From: Natrinema versiforme
Lineage (GTDB): Archaea; Halobacteriota; Halobacteria; Halobacteriales; Natrialbaceae
Length of the DNA stretch: 64,000 nucleotides
NCBI RefSeq assembly: GCF_005576615.1
Contig: NZ_CP040330.1
Span: forward strand, 2,976,001 to 3,040,000
Reading direction: 5' to 3'
The notes below the pieces were generated by a model, which saw nothing but the letters and a program-made list of their open reading frames with translations, was not told where the DNA came from and ran no database searches. Below, piece after piece: positions 53,043 to 61,997 of this stretch. The translations under genes and the position numbers were made by a program. The number at the start of each line of letters is the position of its first letter. Position 1 is the stretch's first letter.

Positions 53043-53318
53043 ATGGACCAGCTAACTGGCTTCCAGCGAGACCTGTTGTACGTGATCGCAGGGAAAGACC
53101 GGCCGTCAGGGCAGGAGATTCTCGACGACATCAATAGCTACATCGATCAGCCGGTCACGCACGGCCGTCTGTATCCGAATCTCGACACGCTCGTCGAGAA
53201 AGAACTCGTCGAGAAAGGCGAGCTCGACCGACGGACGAACTACTACGCGCTGACGCCGAAGGGCCGACGCGCGCTGCAGCGCCGCCAGGAGTGGGTCGAC
53301 CAGTACGTCGACGTCTGA
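53043..53318 (+). CDS. PadR family transcription regulator
   Basis: A 91-aa winged-helix protein: LTGFQRDLLYVIAGKDRPSGQEILDDINSYIDQPVTHGRLYPNLDTLVEKELVEKGELDRRTNYYALTPKG. This is the PadR N-terminal domain without the usual C-terminal dimer helix bundle, as in the short haloarchaeal form. No ligand site is visible. Its targets are unknown. Confidence 0.9.
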   Translation: MDQLTGFQRDLLYVIAGKDRPSGQEILDDINSYIDQPVTHGRLYPNLDTLVEKELVEKGELDRRTNYYALTPKGRRALQRRQEWVDQYVDV

Positions 53319-53403
53319 CTTCTGGCCGTGTTCTCTCTCGAGGACGACTCGCCGGCGAGCGCCTCGCTTCGCGCCGCTCTTGCCGACGGACCCACGGCCG
53401 CGG

Positions 53404-53631
53404 TCACCGAGCGTCGTCGAGGTCCACGACGGTCTCCATATCGGCGGTCAGCCACGCGTTCAGTTTCTCCTCGGTGGTCCCGTCGCGGGGGACGAGCGTA
53501 CAGCGATCGTTCCCGGACTGGTAGCGGACGACGATCGCGTCGAACAGGACTGCGTCCGCGGGGTCGATCCCGTCGGTTTCGGCCGCGTACTCGTGGGCGA
53601 TGCCCTCGTCCCCGTCAGCAGAGCCATCCAT
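53404..53631 (-). CDS. Haloarchaeal hypothetical protein, 75 aa
   Basis: Acidic small protein beginning MDGSADGDEGIAHEYAAETD. The C-terminal half (DAVLFDAIVVRYQSGNDRCTLVPRDGTTEEKLNAWLTAD) is conserved-looking, with strands and a helix, and belongs to a haloarchaeal family of unknown function. It converges with the PadR gene. Confidence 0.65.
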   Translation of the reverse strand: MDGSADGDEGIAHEYAAETDGIDPADAVLFDAIVVRYQSGNDRCTLVPRDGTTEEKLNAWLTADMETVVDLDDAR

Positions 53632-53935
53632 GGTAAGTCAGGCGACCGTCGTCGCCACCGTCCGGTAGACGCAGACGGTACAAAACGGCTACTAGTTCGG
53701 GTATAGAGCGTTCGGGATCGCTGTATATCGCTCCACAGTCGTCTCGAGGATCGATGCGACGACCGCGACGAACGACCGCGTGACTGCGGGCGCGGTCCGA
53801 GCCAGACCCCGTGATCGGGTGATCCGTGCTCGAGGCGAACCGTCACCCCTGCAGTACGGGTCGATGAACGGCGGAAACGACTGCATACCGCCGCCTCGAG
53901 AGCGAAGACGACTGCCGCCTGCCCTCCGGGTCCGT
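53632..53935. other. Intergenic stretch with an imperfect hairpin
   Basis: About 300 bp without a supported gene. TATAGAGCG (53702-53710) and CGCTGTATA (53719-53727) form an inverted repeat with one mismatch and an 8-nt loop. It lies between minus-strand genes and could be a terminator for the 53936 gene or a promoter-side element. Confidence 0.35.
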
Positions 53936-54664
53936 CTAGACGTCCTCGAACCGGATCGTCTCGAGGTCCGCCTCGAGGTCCTCGACGTGGTCGTTGAACG
54001 CGTCGACGAACGCCGGAACGTCGTCGGCAAGCCGGCGGACTTCGGGGGCCGCCGGCGGGCCGTACTGGGAGAGCAGATAGACCCCGTCGGAGCCGCCGAC
54101 TCGTAGGTAAGAGGCAGTGTCGGCCTCCCACTTCAGCTCCCAGCGGGTGCCGGAAATCGTCGCCGTGTAGCTCCCGTAGTCGCCGTCGTACCGGTGGAGC
54201 TGGCTCGCCATCGCGTTGCACACGTCGCGAATCCGGTCGACGATCCGGTCCCGTTCGGCGACGAGTTCCGCCGTCGACTCCACCTCGGGGAACTCGTCGG
54301 ACACGTCGGAGAGCATGCCGTCGAACGAGTGGACGTACTCGTTGTAGGCGCTGACGAACGCCCCGTAGTCGGCCATCGCCCGCTCGAGGGGCTCCGGTTC
54401 GGGCGGCTGCTTGCTCGAGACGACGTAGGTCTCCGAGCCCGATTGCGGATCGAAGCGCAGGTACTGCACGTCGCCGGCCTCGTACTTGAGCGTCCAGCTC
54501 CCGCCGTCGGTGTTGAACGTCTCTTGGCCGTAGTCCCCGCCCTGCAAGACGGCGAGTTCCCGCGCGATCTCGCCGGCGTGGGTCCGAACGCGAGCCGCCA
54601 GCTCGTTGCGCCGCTCGGCGATCTCGTCCGTCCCCTCGACATCGGTCTCGAGTCCCTCGGTCAT
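53936..54664 (-). CDS. Haloarchaeal protein with internal duplication, 242 aa
   Basis: It consists of two related halves. Residues about 18-116 (RNELAARVRTHAGEIARELAVLQGGDYG, GGSWTLKYEAGDVQYLRF, YVVSSKQPPEPEPLERAMADYGAFVSAYNEYV) align with about 137-232 (DRIVDRIRDVCNAMASQLHRYDGDYG, GTRWELKWEADTASYLRV, YLLSQYGPPAAPEVRRLADDVPAFVDAFNDHV). Each half is a helix, a four-strand sheet and a second helix. No signal or metal site. The family is unknown to me. Confidence 0.7.
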   Translation of the reverse strand: MTEGLETDVEGTDEIAERRNELAARVRTHAGEIARELAVLQGGDYGQETFNTDGGSWTLKYEAGDVQYLRFDPQSGSETYVVSSKQPPEPEPLERAMADYGAFVSAYNEYVHSFDGMLSDVSDEFPEVESTAELVAERDRIVDRIRDVCNAMASQLHRYDGDYGSYTATISGTRWELKWEADTASYLRVGGSDGVYLLSQYGPPAAPEVRRLADDVPAFVDAFNDHVEDLEADLETIRFEDV

Positions 54665-54766
54665 TACTGGAGACAGGAGTCGGGGGCCGGTAACGGTTCC
54701 GCCTTGCGCCTCGCGGGCGGGCGGATCCGACTCGAAAAGAGACGACGGCCGCCGAGAGAGACCGGT

Positions 54767-55102
54767 CTACTCGCTTTCGTTGCCGCTCTCGTTTCCAGTC
54801 TCGTTTCCGGTTTCGTTCGCGTCACCTTCGTCCGTGCTTTCGTTGAGTTCCTCGGTCTCGTTTTCGCTCTCGTTGGTCTCGTCGGTTTCCGTTTCGTTGC
54901 CCGCGGCGGTTTCGTTCCCCGCCTCGGGGTCGTCTTCCAGGTCCTGTCCGTTGCCAGTCCCCTCCTCGGCTTCGGGTTCGTCTTCGGTCTCGTTCTCACC
55001 GCCGCCGCCCGGGCCGCCACAGCCGGCGACGAGGGCGGTCGAGGCCGCTGCTCCTGTGAGTGTCAGTACTCGACGGCGAGTCGGCGGCTGCCGATCGGTC
55101 AT
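54767..55102 (-). CDS. Low-complexity Tat lipoprotein, 111 aa
   Basis: It begins MTDRQPPTRRRVLTLTGAAA and has a lipobox ALVAGC at residue 28, with twin arginines before the hydrophobic stretch, so it is probably Tat-exported and lipid-anchored. The mature part is nearly all Glu, Asn, Thr, Asp and Gly with NET/NES sequons and ends ETGNETGNESGNESE, echoing the end of acidic protein B. No folded domain is evident. It lies 102 bp upstream of the duplicated-domain gene on the same strand. Confidence 0.7.
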   Translation of the reverse strand: MTDRQPPTRRRVLTLTGAAASTALVAGCGGPGGGGENETEDEPEAEEGTGNGQDLEDDPEAGNETAAGNETETDETNESENETEELNESTDEGDANETGNETGNESGNESE

Positions 55103-55268
55103 ACGTGAGCATCGCTGCGGAGGTGCATAAGCCGCCAGCCGACACTTGCGTGCTCTCGCGGCCGCTCGCGTCCGAGCTACGGGGCGGCCGAACCGTCAGC
55201 TTCGGTGACCGTTCGTTCCCGGTGGGTGTAGGCATCACACACAAGAGCGGGGCCGGTGAACGGAGTCC

Positions 55269-55658
55269 ATGGCCTCGATACCCGACGAGTTCGACGACCT
55301 GTTCGAAAAGAAAACGTTCGCCCACGTCGCGACGCTGACCGAGGAGGGGCTCCCACACGTCACGCCCGTGTGGATCGACTACGATGCCGACGACGACCGA
55401 CTGCTGATCAACACCGAACGGGGCCGGCAGAAAGAACGCAACGTCCGGAACAACCCCGCCGTCGGCGTCAGCATGGTCGACCCCGACAACCCGTATCAGC
55501 ACCTCTCGGTGATCGGCGAAATCGAGGAGATCACGACCGAGGGCGCTCGAGAACACATCGACGAACTGGCGCGGCGGTATACGGACGACGACGAGTATCA
55601 GACGCCTATCGAAACCGAGCGCGTGTTTCTGCGGATTCGGGCGGATCAAGTCCTGTAA
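55269..55658 (+). CDS. PPOX class F420-dependent oxidoreductase
   Basis: A 129-aa split beta-barrel protein. FDDLFEKKTFAHVATLTEEGLPHVTPVWIDYDADDDRLLINTERGRQKERNVRNNPAVGVSMVD is the classic F420-dependent PPOX N-terminal region (HVATLxxxGxPHVTPVW, then GRxKxRN). It is likely to reduce a small substrate with F420H2. F420 biosynthesis genes are at the left of this window. It is followed by the ThDP enzyme gene on the same strand. Confidence 0.9.
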   Translation: MASIPDEFDDLFEKKTFAHVATLTEEGLPHVTPVWIDYDADDDRLLINTERGRQKERNVRNNPAVGVSMVDPDNPYQHLSVIGEIEEITTEGAREHIDELARRYTDDDEYQTPIETERVFLRIRADQVL

Positions 55659-55794
55659 CCGGATTCTGATCGGCAATACGTCTCCCCCGGCTCGAGGCGT
55701 TCCGACCGCGGACGACGGCGTACAGCAGTGGTAAACCAATAGCCGCGATATAGAATTCACCAACCAGTCATATTTCTGAAGTGGTGTGCGATTA

Positions 55795-57402
55795 ATGGAC
55801 GGCGACGTGGACGGGACGACCATGCAAACGGCATCCGACCTGCTCGTGACCTGTCTCGAGGCCGAAGGCGTCGACCGCGTCTTCGGGGTTCCGGGCGAGG
55901 AGATCGAGGACCTGTTGTTCTCGCTGCGGGACTCCTCGATTCGATTCGTCCCGACGCGCCACGAACAGGGAGCGGCGTTCATGGCCGACGTACACGGCCG
56001 CCTGACCGGCGAGGCTGGCGTCTGTTGCTCGACCCTCGGCCCCGGCGCGACGAACCTGATGACCGGCGTGGCCGACGCCCAACTCGACAAGAGCCCGGTC
56101 GTCGCGATCACCGGGCAGGGCGGCCGCGAGCGACTGCACAAGGAGAGCCATCAGGCGCTGGACGTGGTCGACATCTTCGAGCCGATCGTCGCGTGGAACT
56201 CCCAGATCGCCGAGCCCGAGATCGTCCCCGAATCGGTGCGCAAGGCGTTCAAACTCGCCGAGTACGAGAAGCCGGGCGCGACTCACCTCGAGTTCCCCGA
56301 GGACGTCGCCGCGGCGGAGATCGACGCCGAGGCGATCCCGACCCGCGACCCGGTTCGCCGGCCGGATCCGGACGACGAATCGGCCGAGCACGCGGCGCAG
56401 TTGATCGCGGACGCCGAGCGGCCGATCGTCCTCGCGGGCAACGGCGCGGTGCGGACCCGCGCATCGGAGCACATCCGCGCCATCGTCGACCGCGTCGGGC
56501 TCCCGGTCGTCGAGACGTACATGGGCAAGGGCGCGATCTCCGACTGCGAACCGACCTCGCTGATGACCCTCGATTCGGGGCCCGCCGGCGAGGCCGCGCG
56601 GGCGATCGAGCGGGCGGACTGCGTCGTCGCGGTCGGCTACGACATCGCCGAGCACGACCCGGCCGGCTGGAACCCCGACCTCGAGAAGACGATCGTCCAC
56701 GTCGATTACGAGCCCGCGGAGGTCTACCGCCACTACAACCCCGACGTGGAGATCGTCGCCGACGTGGGCGCGGCGCTCGAGGCCATCGACGAGCGCCTGC
56801 CCGACGAGGCGTGTTCGCTGTGGTGTGACGACCTGCACGACCGGTTGCTCGAGGCCGCGACGGAGCCGCCGGCCGAGGACGATCCGGTGACGGTGCGAAA
56901 CGCTTTGCCCCTGTTGCGCGAGGCGATGGCCGACTCGGACGTGCTCGTGTCGGACGTGGGCAGCCACAAGATGGCGATCGCCCAGTCGTTCCCGACCTAC
57001 GAGCCGAACACCTGCGTCATCTCGAACGGGCTGGCGAGCATGGGTATCGCGGTGCCGGGCGCGCTCGCGGCGGATCTGGCCGTCGAGTCGAACGTCGTCG
57101 CGGGCACCGGCGACGGAGGGTTCATGATGAACGCAGCGGAACTCGAGACCGCGAGCCGGCTGGACTGCGGGTTCACGACCGTCGTCTTCAACGACGAGGA
57201 CTACGGCCTGATCTCGGAGAAACAGGACGAACACCGCGGCGAGCACACCGGAACCGAACTGACGAACCCGGACCTCGTGACGTTCGCCGAGAGCTTCGGG
57301 ATCGAGGCCTACCGTCCCGAGACGTGGGCCGAGATCGAGGCGGCGTTCGCGGAGGCCGTCCCCGCCGACGAGTTGGCGCTGATCGAGATCCCCCTCGAGT
57401 GA
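55795..57402 (+). CDS. Acetolactate synthase-like ThDP-dependent enzyme
   Basis: A 535-aa member of the acetolactate synthase/pyruvate decarboxylase family. The N-terminal pyrimidine domain holds the catalytic Glu in PTRHEQGAAFMADVHGR; the central domain is AERPIVLAGNGAVR; the C-terminal PP domain has GTGDGGFMMNAAELETASRLDCGFTTVVFNDEDYG (GDG-x26-N, Mg and ThDP binding). It resembles catabolic AlsS-type enzymes rather than biosynthetic IlvB, as no small subunit follows. Start may be ATG 55795 or 55822; GTG 55786 is also open. Product unproven. Confidence 0.88.
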   Translation: MDGDVDGTTMQTASDLLVTCLEAEGVDRVFGVPGEEIEDLLFSLRDSSIRFVPTRHEQGAAFMADVHGRLTGEAGVCCSTLGPGATNLMTGVADAQLDKSPVVAITGQGGRERLHKESHQALDVVDIFEPIVAWNSQIAEPEIVPESVRKAFKLAEYEKPGATHLEFPEDVAAAEIDAEAIPTRDPVRRPDPDDESAEHAAQLIADAERPIVLAGNGAVRTRASEHIRAIVDRVGLPVVETYMGKGAISDCEPTSLMTLDSGPAGEAARAIERADCVVAVGYDIAEHDPAGWNPDLEKTIVHVDYEPAEVYRHYNPDVEIVADVGAALEAIDERLPDEACSLWCDDLHDRLLEAATEPPAEDDPVTVRNALPLLREAMADSDVLVSDVGSHKMAIAQSFPTYEPNTCVISNGLASMGIAVPGALAADLAVESNVVAGTGDGGFMMNAAELETASRLDCGFTTVVFNDEDYGLISEKQDEHRGEHTGTELTNPDLVTFAESFGIEAYRPETWAEIEAAFAEAVPADELALIEIPLE

Positions 57403-57427
57403 CGGTGCGAGCGTCCGCGGCCGTGGC

Positions 57428-57676
57428 TCAGATCGTCCGCCGGTAGGAACACTGTGGACAGTACAGCGACCGCCGGGTGACGATCAACAGACTCTCGCCG
57501 CACTGGCAGGGACCGCCGACGGACACGTCGTCCGTGCGTCGAACGATGTGCCGGAGCGCGTTCTCCAGTCGGACGAGCCGCTGGGACTGCTCCTCGAGGT
57601 CCGCCTCGAGGGCGCGGAGCCGCCTGTGTAGCCGCCGGCGCTCTCTCGCGCCGTTCGGACGAATCCGTCGACCCAT
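57428..57676 (-). CDS. Coiled-coil plus zinc-ribbon small protein, 82 aa
   Basis: From MGRRIRPNGARERRRLHRRL the N-terminal 45 residues are a basic then Glu/Leu-rich coiled coil (LEADLEEQSQRLVRLENALRHIV). The C-terminus has CQCGESLLIVTRRSLYCPQCSYRR, a zinc ribbon. The frame continues upstream to 57994 but that part overlaps the next gene's promoter and is not coding in style. It converges with the ThDP gene. Function unknown. Confidence 0.65.
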   Translation of the reverse strand: MGRRIRPNGARERRRLHRRLRALEADLEEQSQRLVRLENALRHIVRRTDDVSVGGPCQCGESLLIVTRRSLYCPQCSYRRTI

Positions 57677-57947
57677 ACGCACGCCATCACGCGGTACTGG
57701 AAGTGTCTTCGGATCGGAGAGGAATCCGGACTGTCGAGCGAGTTCACGTGTCCGAGTGCCGACTCGTGATCGGCCTCGCCTGGCGGTCGGCCGGATCCGC
57801 AGCCGGACGACTGCGGACCGCCGAGCACGAGCGACTCGGGACCGGACCTGAGTAAAGACTATGCATCCGGACATATAGTTTAGAGCCGTTCCGAGCGATA
57901 GAAAGGAGCGAATCGACCGGCGGTTCACGCCGTTACTTCGGCCACGC

Positions 57948-60900
57948 ATGCAGCGATCACCAGCGTACCGCACTACCCGCGAGTTGTTCGCCACCGCCGC
58001 TCTCGAGGACCGCCTCCCCGAGACGGACGCGTGGAACGCGGTCGATACGGCCGAACTCCGTGAGAGCTACGCCGAAATCGCCGACCACTGGGAACGCGAG
58101 CGAGGGGCGGGTCAGAACCGGAGCGACCCCCGGTCGGACGCCCCGTTCGTCCGATCAGTGGTGGAAACGGTCGGGCTCCCGTTCGATCGGCGGGCTGCGA
58201 ACGGATGTCTGGACGGACACGAAACCCCCGATTCGGACGCCGTCGCGGTCGCCGACGTGAGCAGGTGGGGCCACGGCGACAGTCGCGAGCGCGACGACCG
58301 CGAGCACGGATTCGGCGTTCCCGACTACCGGCTCCACGCGTTCCTGCGGGACGTATCCGCCCCGTGGGCCGTGGTCACGAACGGGCGACGGTGGCGACTC
58401 TATCGCGCGTCGGGGAACTGCCGACTGGACTCGTACTACGAGATCGACCTCCCCGGAGTGCTGGAAACGGGCGATCTCGAGGCGTTCAAATACTTCTACT
58501 GTTTCTTTCGGCGCGAGGCGTTTCCGGACGACGCGGAGGGCGACTGCTTCCTCGAGACGGTGTCGAACGAGAGCAACGCCGTCGAGCGGGAGATGGCCGC
58601 CGCGCTCGAGGCGAACGCTCGCGAGGCGCTGGCGGCGCTCGCCGAGGGGTTCCTGCGACACCCCGACAACGACCTCGACGAGGCTGATTTCGACCTGCTC
58701 TGGGACAGTTCGCTCGTCTTCCTGTATCGGCTGCTGGTCGTGCTCTCCGCCGAGGGGAGGGGGTGGGAACTGCTCGAGACGGCCGACGAACGGGACGATC
58801 GATCTGGTCGCGGGGATGCGCATCCGCTCGAGCGAGCGATTGGTGCGGAAGCCGACCCGACACGGTCGACGGACGGCTGCCGGAATACCCTGCAGTCGCG
58901 CCTGAACGATCTCTTCGCGCGCGTCGACGAGGGCCGCACGGGATGTACGCCCTCCCCCGGTCCCGAAGCGGAGCGCCCGATTCCGGCGGCCCCCGGCTGG
59001 CTGTTCCGCCCCGAACCCGACGGCGACGACCGCCGGGAAGTACGGTTCCTCGCTGCCAATTCGATCGACGATGCGACCCTGTCGAAGGTCATCGACCTGC
59101 TGACCCGGCAGACGGAATCGGCCGGGAGCAGTGACGACCCCTCGTTCATCGACTACGCCTCGCTCGACCTCCGCCACCTCGGGAGTTGCTACGAGCGACT
59201 GCTCGAGTACGACCTCGCGGTCGCCGACGCGCCGCTCGCACTCGAGGACGGCGAGTACGTGCGCGCGACCGACGCCGATGCGGTCGCCGTCGAACCGGGC
59301 GCGGTGTACCTGCGAGCCGACGGCGGCGAGCGGAAGGCTACGGGCTCGTACTACACGCCCGAGTACGTCGTCGAGTACATCGTCGAACACACGCTCGAGC
59401 CACTCGTCGACGAGGTTCGAGAGGCGATGCTGGCACGACACGAGCCGGGAACGCCCGGTTTCGCCGACGCGTTCGCCGATCGGGTGCTCGAACTGACCGT
59501 CCTCGATCCCGCGATGGGCTGTGGACACTTCCTCACACAGGCCGCCGACTCCCTCGCGCGGGAGATCGTCGACGCGCAGGCGACACAGGCAGCGCGAGCG
59601 GGCCCGGAGACCGTTGCTGCCGAGCGCGGTATCCAGTGGGCGCGACGGCGAGTCGCTCGGGAGTGTCTCTACGGCGTCGACTGCGACCCGCTCGCCGTCG
59701 AACTCGCGAGGATGTCGCTGTGGCTGCGAACCCGCGGCGCTGACCGGCCGAGTGACCCCCTCGAGTCCCACCTCCAAGCCGGGAACGCGCTCGTCGGGGA
59801 GGACCTCGAGTCGATCGACGAACTGGCGGGGGCGAGCGGTAGCGGCCCTCGGGTCGACGGGTCACCGCGGAACCGGCTCCGACACCGGGACCGGCTCGAG
59901 GCGGCCGCGAACGTCCGTACCGCGCGGGAATTCGGGCTGGAGACCGTCCCAGACGACGCGTGCGAACGACTGGCGGCCGCGCTGGGCGACGATGACGCGT
60001 GGGAACGGCTCGCTCGAGCGGACTGGTTCGAAACCGCACAGGCGCAGGCCGACGCCGAGGGGTACGTCCACTGGCCGTTGGCGTTCCCCGAAATCTTCCG
60101 CGACGAGGACGGCACCCGGCGGGAGAACCCGGGGTTCGATGCGGTCGTCGGGAACCCGCCGTGGGTCGCCACGGCGGGCCGCGCCGACATCAGCGCGACC
60201 ATCGACGCCGATCTCCGCGCGTATCTCGCGGAGGCGTTCGAGACGACCGAGGGCCAGTTCGACCTCGCCGTCGCGCTCTACGAACTGGCCGTTCGCCAGT
60301 CCCGCGACGGCCGCGTCGGGTTCGTCGTCCCCGATTCGCTCCTCGCTCGCGAGCAGAACGAGCCGATCCGGGCGTTCGTGCTCGACAACGCGCCGCCGTC
60401 CCGGATCGTCCGAGTCGGCACTGCCTTCCCGGGCGTCGAAACGGGGGCCGTGATCTGCATCAGCGGCGACGGCGAAGACGAGGTGCGCTGTGCCGATGCG
60501 GCCGACCGGACGACGCTCGCGTCGCTGTCGTACAACGTGATCCCCCAGTGGGTGTTCGAAGCGCGGGACGCGAAGCGGTTCCTGATCCACCTCGACGATG
60601 ACGCACGGTCGATCCTTGCGACGGTCGACCGCCATCCGCCGCTCGAGGCGGTAGCCACCGTCTCGCGCGGCGAGGAGATCGGCAAACGCGCCGACCGGCT
60701 GGCCTCGAGCGAGGGACCGGATACCCGGCCGATCGCGCCCGGGGGCGCAGTGCGACGCTACGGCCTCGAGGAAGACGAGATACGCCACATCAGTCCGGAG
60801 GACGTGACCAAAGACGAGGCGATCTATCGGGGGCCGAAACTCGTCTTCAGACAGACCAGCGACTCCCTCGTCGGCACGTACGACGACACCGATCTGGCGA

Positions 60901-61742
60901 CGATCAAGTCAGCGTACACCATCCGCGCCGGCTCGAGCGACGAACTCAAACACCTGCTCGGGGTGTTGAATTCGCCGCTGCTGAACTTCTATCACCACTA
61001 CACCCGCGCCGCGTACCGGTCCGTCTTCCCCCAGATCAATCAGTCGACCTTCGAGTCGTTTCCCGTCGCGATGGACGGCGGACCGGACCCGACGCTCGTC
61101 GGCGCGGTCGACGAGCGGCTCGCGCTTACCGCCGAGCGATCGCGGCTTTCGCTGGATGCCCTCGAGACGCTGGGCGGATACGAGGACGGCGCGTCGCTGG
61201 GCGAACTCGGGGACTGCCGTCGCGCCGCGGGAGCCGACGCGACGAAACTCGCGGCGACAACCGAGTCGTGGCCGAACCTGCAACTCGGGAGCGTCGACGT
61301 CGCGGCGAACCGGTCGCCGGTCGTGCTGTCGGCGACCCTTCGGTACAAACCGGACGGCGGGGGACTCGAGACCGATCGGTGGGGATATACGGAGACGGAG
61401 CCGATCCCGGCGCTCGAGTGGCCCGATCTCGGCGCGGGTCGCGCGGCGCTCGTCGAAACCGTCGTCCCCGCCGCCGTCGACCGCGGGCGCGGGGTCGCGG
61501 ATTTCAGAGCGAGCGCGACCAAGACGATCTCGCCGCTCGAGCGGCTGGAAGGGCTGACGCTGCCGCGACTCGAGGACGTCGCGGACGACCTACGGGCGCA
61601 TCTCGGCGACCGCGCCCGCGCCGAGGCGTTGGACGATCGGATCGCGGCCCTCGATCGGCGGATCGCCGATCGGGTGTTCGATCTCTATGGGCTGCCGGAC
61701 GACGAGCGAGCGCGGGTCCGGCACGAATTCGGGGAGAACTGA
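57948..61742 (+). CDS. Eco57I-type restriction/methyltransferase fusion protein
   Basis: A 1264-aa Type IIG-like protein. The N-terminal region (to about 165) has AVAVADVSRWG and VPDYRLHAFL with TNGRRWRLYRAS, where family members carry a nuclease-like domain. The methylase domain has TGSYYTPEYVVEYIVEHTLEPL, SAM motif I VLDPAMGCGHFLTQA (about 518) and catalytic motif IV NPPW (about 736), typical of N6-adenine methylases. The C-terminal third (KLVFRQTSDSLVG, LLNFYHHYTRAAYRSVFPQIN) is a target-recognition region. No separate subunits flank it, so it is a one-protein system. Confidence 0.88.
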   Translation: MQRSPAYRTTRELFATAALEDRLPETDAWNAVDTAELRESYAEIADHWERERGAGQNRSDPRSDAPFVRSVVETVGLPFDRRAANGCLDGHETPDSDAVAVADVSRWGHGDSRERDDREHGFGVPDYRLHAFLRDVSAPWAVVTNGRRWRLYRASGNCRLDSYYEIDLPGVLETGDLEAFKYFYCFFRREAFPDDAEGDCFLETVSNESNAVEREMAAALEANAREALAALAEGFLRHPDNDLDEADFDLLWDSSLVFLYRLLVVLSAEGRGWELLETADERDDRSGRGDAHPLERAIGAEADPTRSTDGCRNTLQSRLNDLFARVDEGRTGCTPSPGPEAERPIPAAPGWLFRPEPDGDDRREVRFLAANSIDDATLSKVIDLLTRQTESAGSSDDPSFIDYASLDLRHLGSCYERLLEYDLAVADAPLALEDGEYVRATDADAVAVEPGAVYLRADGGERKATGSYYTPEYVVEYIVEHTLEPLVDEVREAMLARHEPGTPGFADAFADRVLELTVLDPAMGCGHFLTQAADSLAREIVDAQATQAARAGPETVAAERGIQWARRRVARECLYGVDCDPLAVELARMSLWLRTRGADRPSDPLESHLQAGNALVGEDLESIDELAGASGSGPRVDGSPRNRLRHRDRLEAAANVRTAREFGLETVPDDACERLAAALGDDDAWERLARADWFETAQAQADAEGYVHWPLAFPEIFRDEDGTRRENPGFDAVVGNPPWVATAGRADISATIDADLRAYLAEAFETTEGQFDLAVALYELAVRQSRDGRVGFVVPDSLLAREQNEPIRAFVLDNAPPSRIVRVGTAFPGVETGAVICISGDGEDEVRCADAADRTTLASLSYNVIPQWVFEARDAKRFLIHLDDDARSILATVDRHPPLEAVATVSRGEEIGKRADRLASSEGPDTRPIAPGGAVRRYGLEEDEIRHISPEDVTKDEAIYRGPKLVFRQTSDSLVGTYDDTDLATIKSAYTIRAGSSDELKHLLGVLNSPLLNFYHHYTRAAYRSVFPQINQSTFESFPVAMDGGPDPTLVGAVDERLALTAERSRLSLDALETLGGYEDGASLGELGDCRRAAGADATKLAATTESWPNLQLGSVDVAANRSPVVLSATLRYKPDGGGLETDRWGYTETEPIPALEWPDLGAGRAALVETVVPAAVDRGRGVADFRASATKTISPLERLEGLTLPRLEDVADDLRAHLGDRARAEALDDRIAALDRRIADRVFDLYGLPDDERARVRHEFGEN

Positions 61743-61854
61743 CTCGGACCGGTCAACTGCGCGGCGTCGGCGCGGTGGCCCCGCTCGTCGCTGGTGTTCG
61801 CCGAGATGCCCGCCGCATGGCTATTTTTATACGGTATCGGGCTCGTCAGGAGGT

Positions 61855-61995
61855 ATGACCAGTTCAGGAACGCGGCGGCGGGACGTTCTCATCGCGGTAT
61901 CGGGTTGCGTTTCGCTTGCGGGGTGTGGCGACGACGCGGCGGATGCTCGAACCGGCTACGGTGCGTCGTACGGACGCGGCTACGGCGGCGAGTGA
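61855..61995 (+). CDS. Tiny Tat lipoprotein, 46 aa, likely severed N-terminus of the next gene
   Basis: It starts MTSSGTRRRDVLIAVSGCVS and has a lipobox SLAGC followed by GDDAADARTGYGASYGRGYGGE. AGGAGG lies just before the ATG. The stop overlaps the region immediately before the beta-helix start (gap of two bases, frame shifted by one). A signal plus 20 mature residues is too short to be a normal lipoprotein, so I think it is the export signal of the next gene cut off by a frameshift. Confidence 0.6.
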   Translation: MTSSGTRRRDVLIAVSGCVSLAGCGDDAADARTGYGASYGRGYGGE

Positions 61996-61997
61996 GC

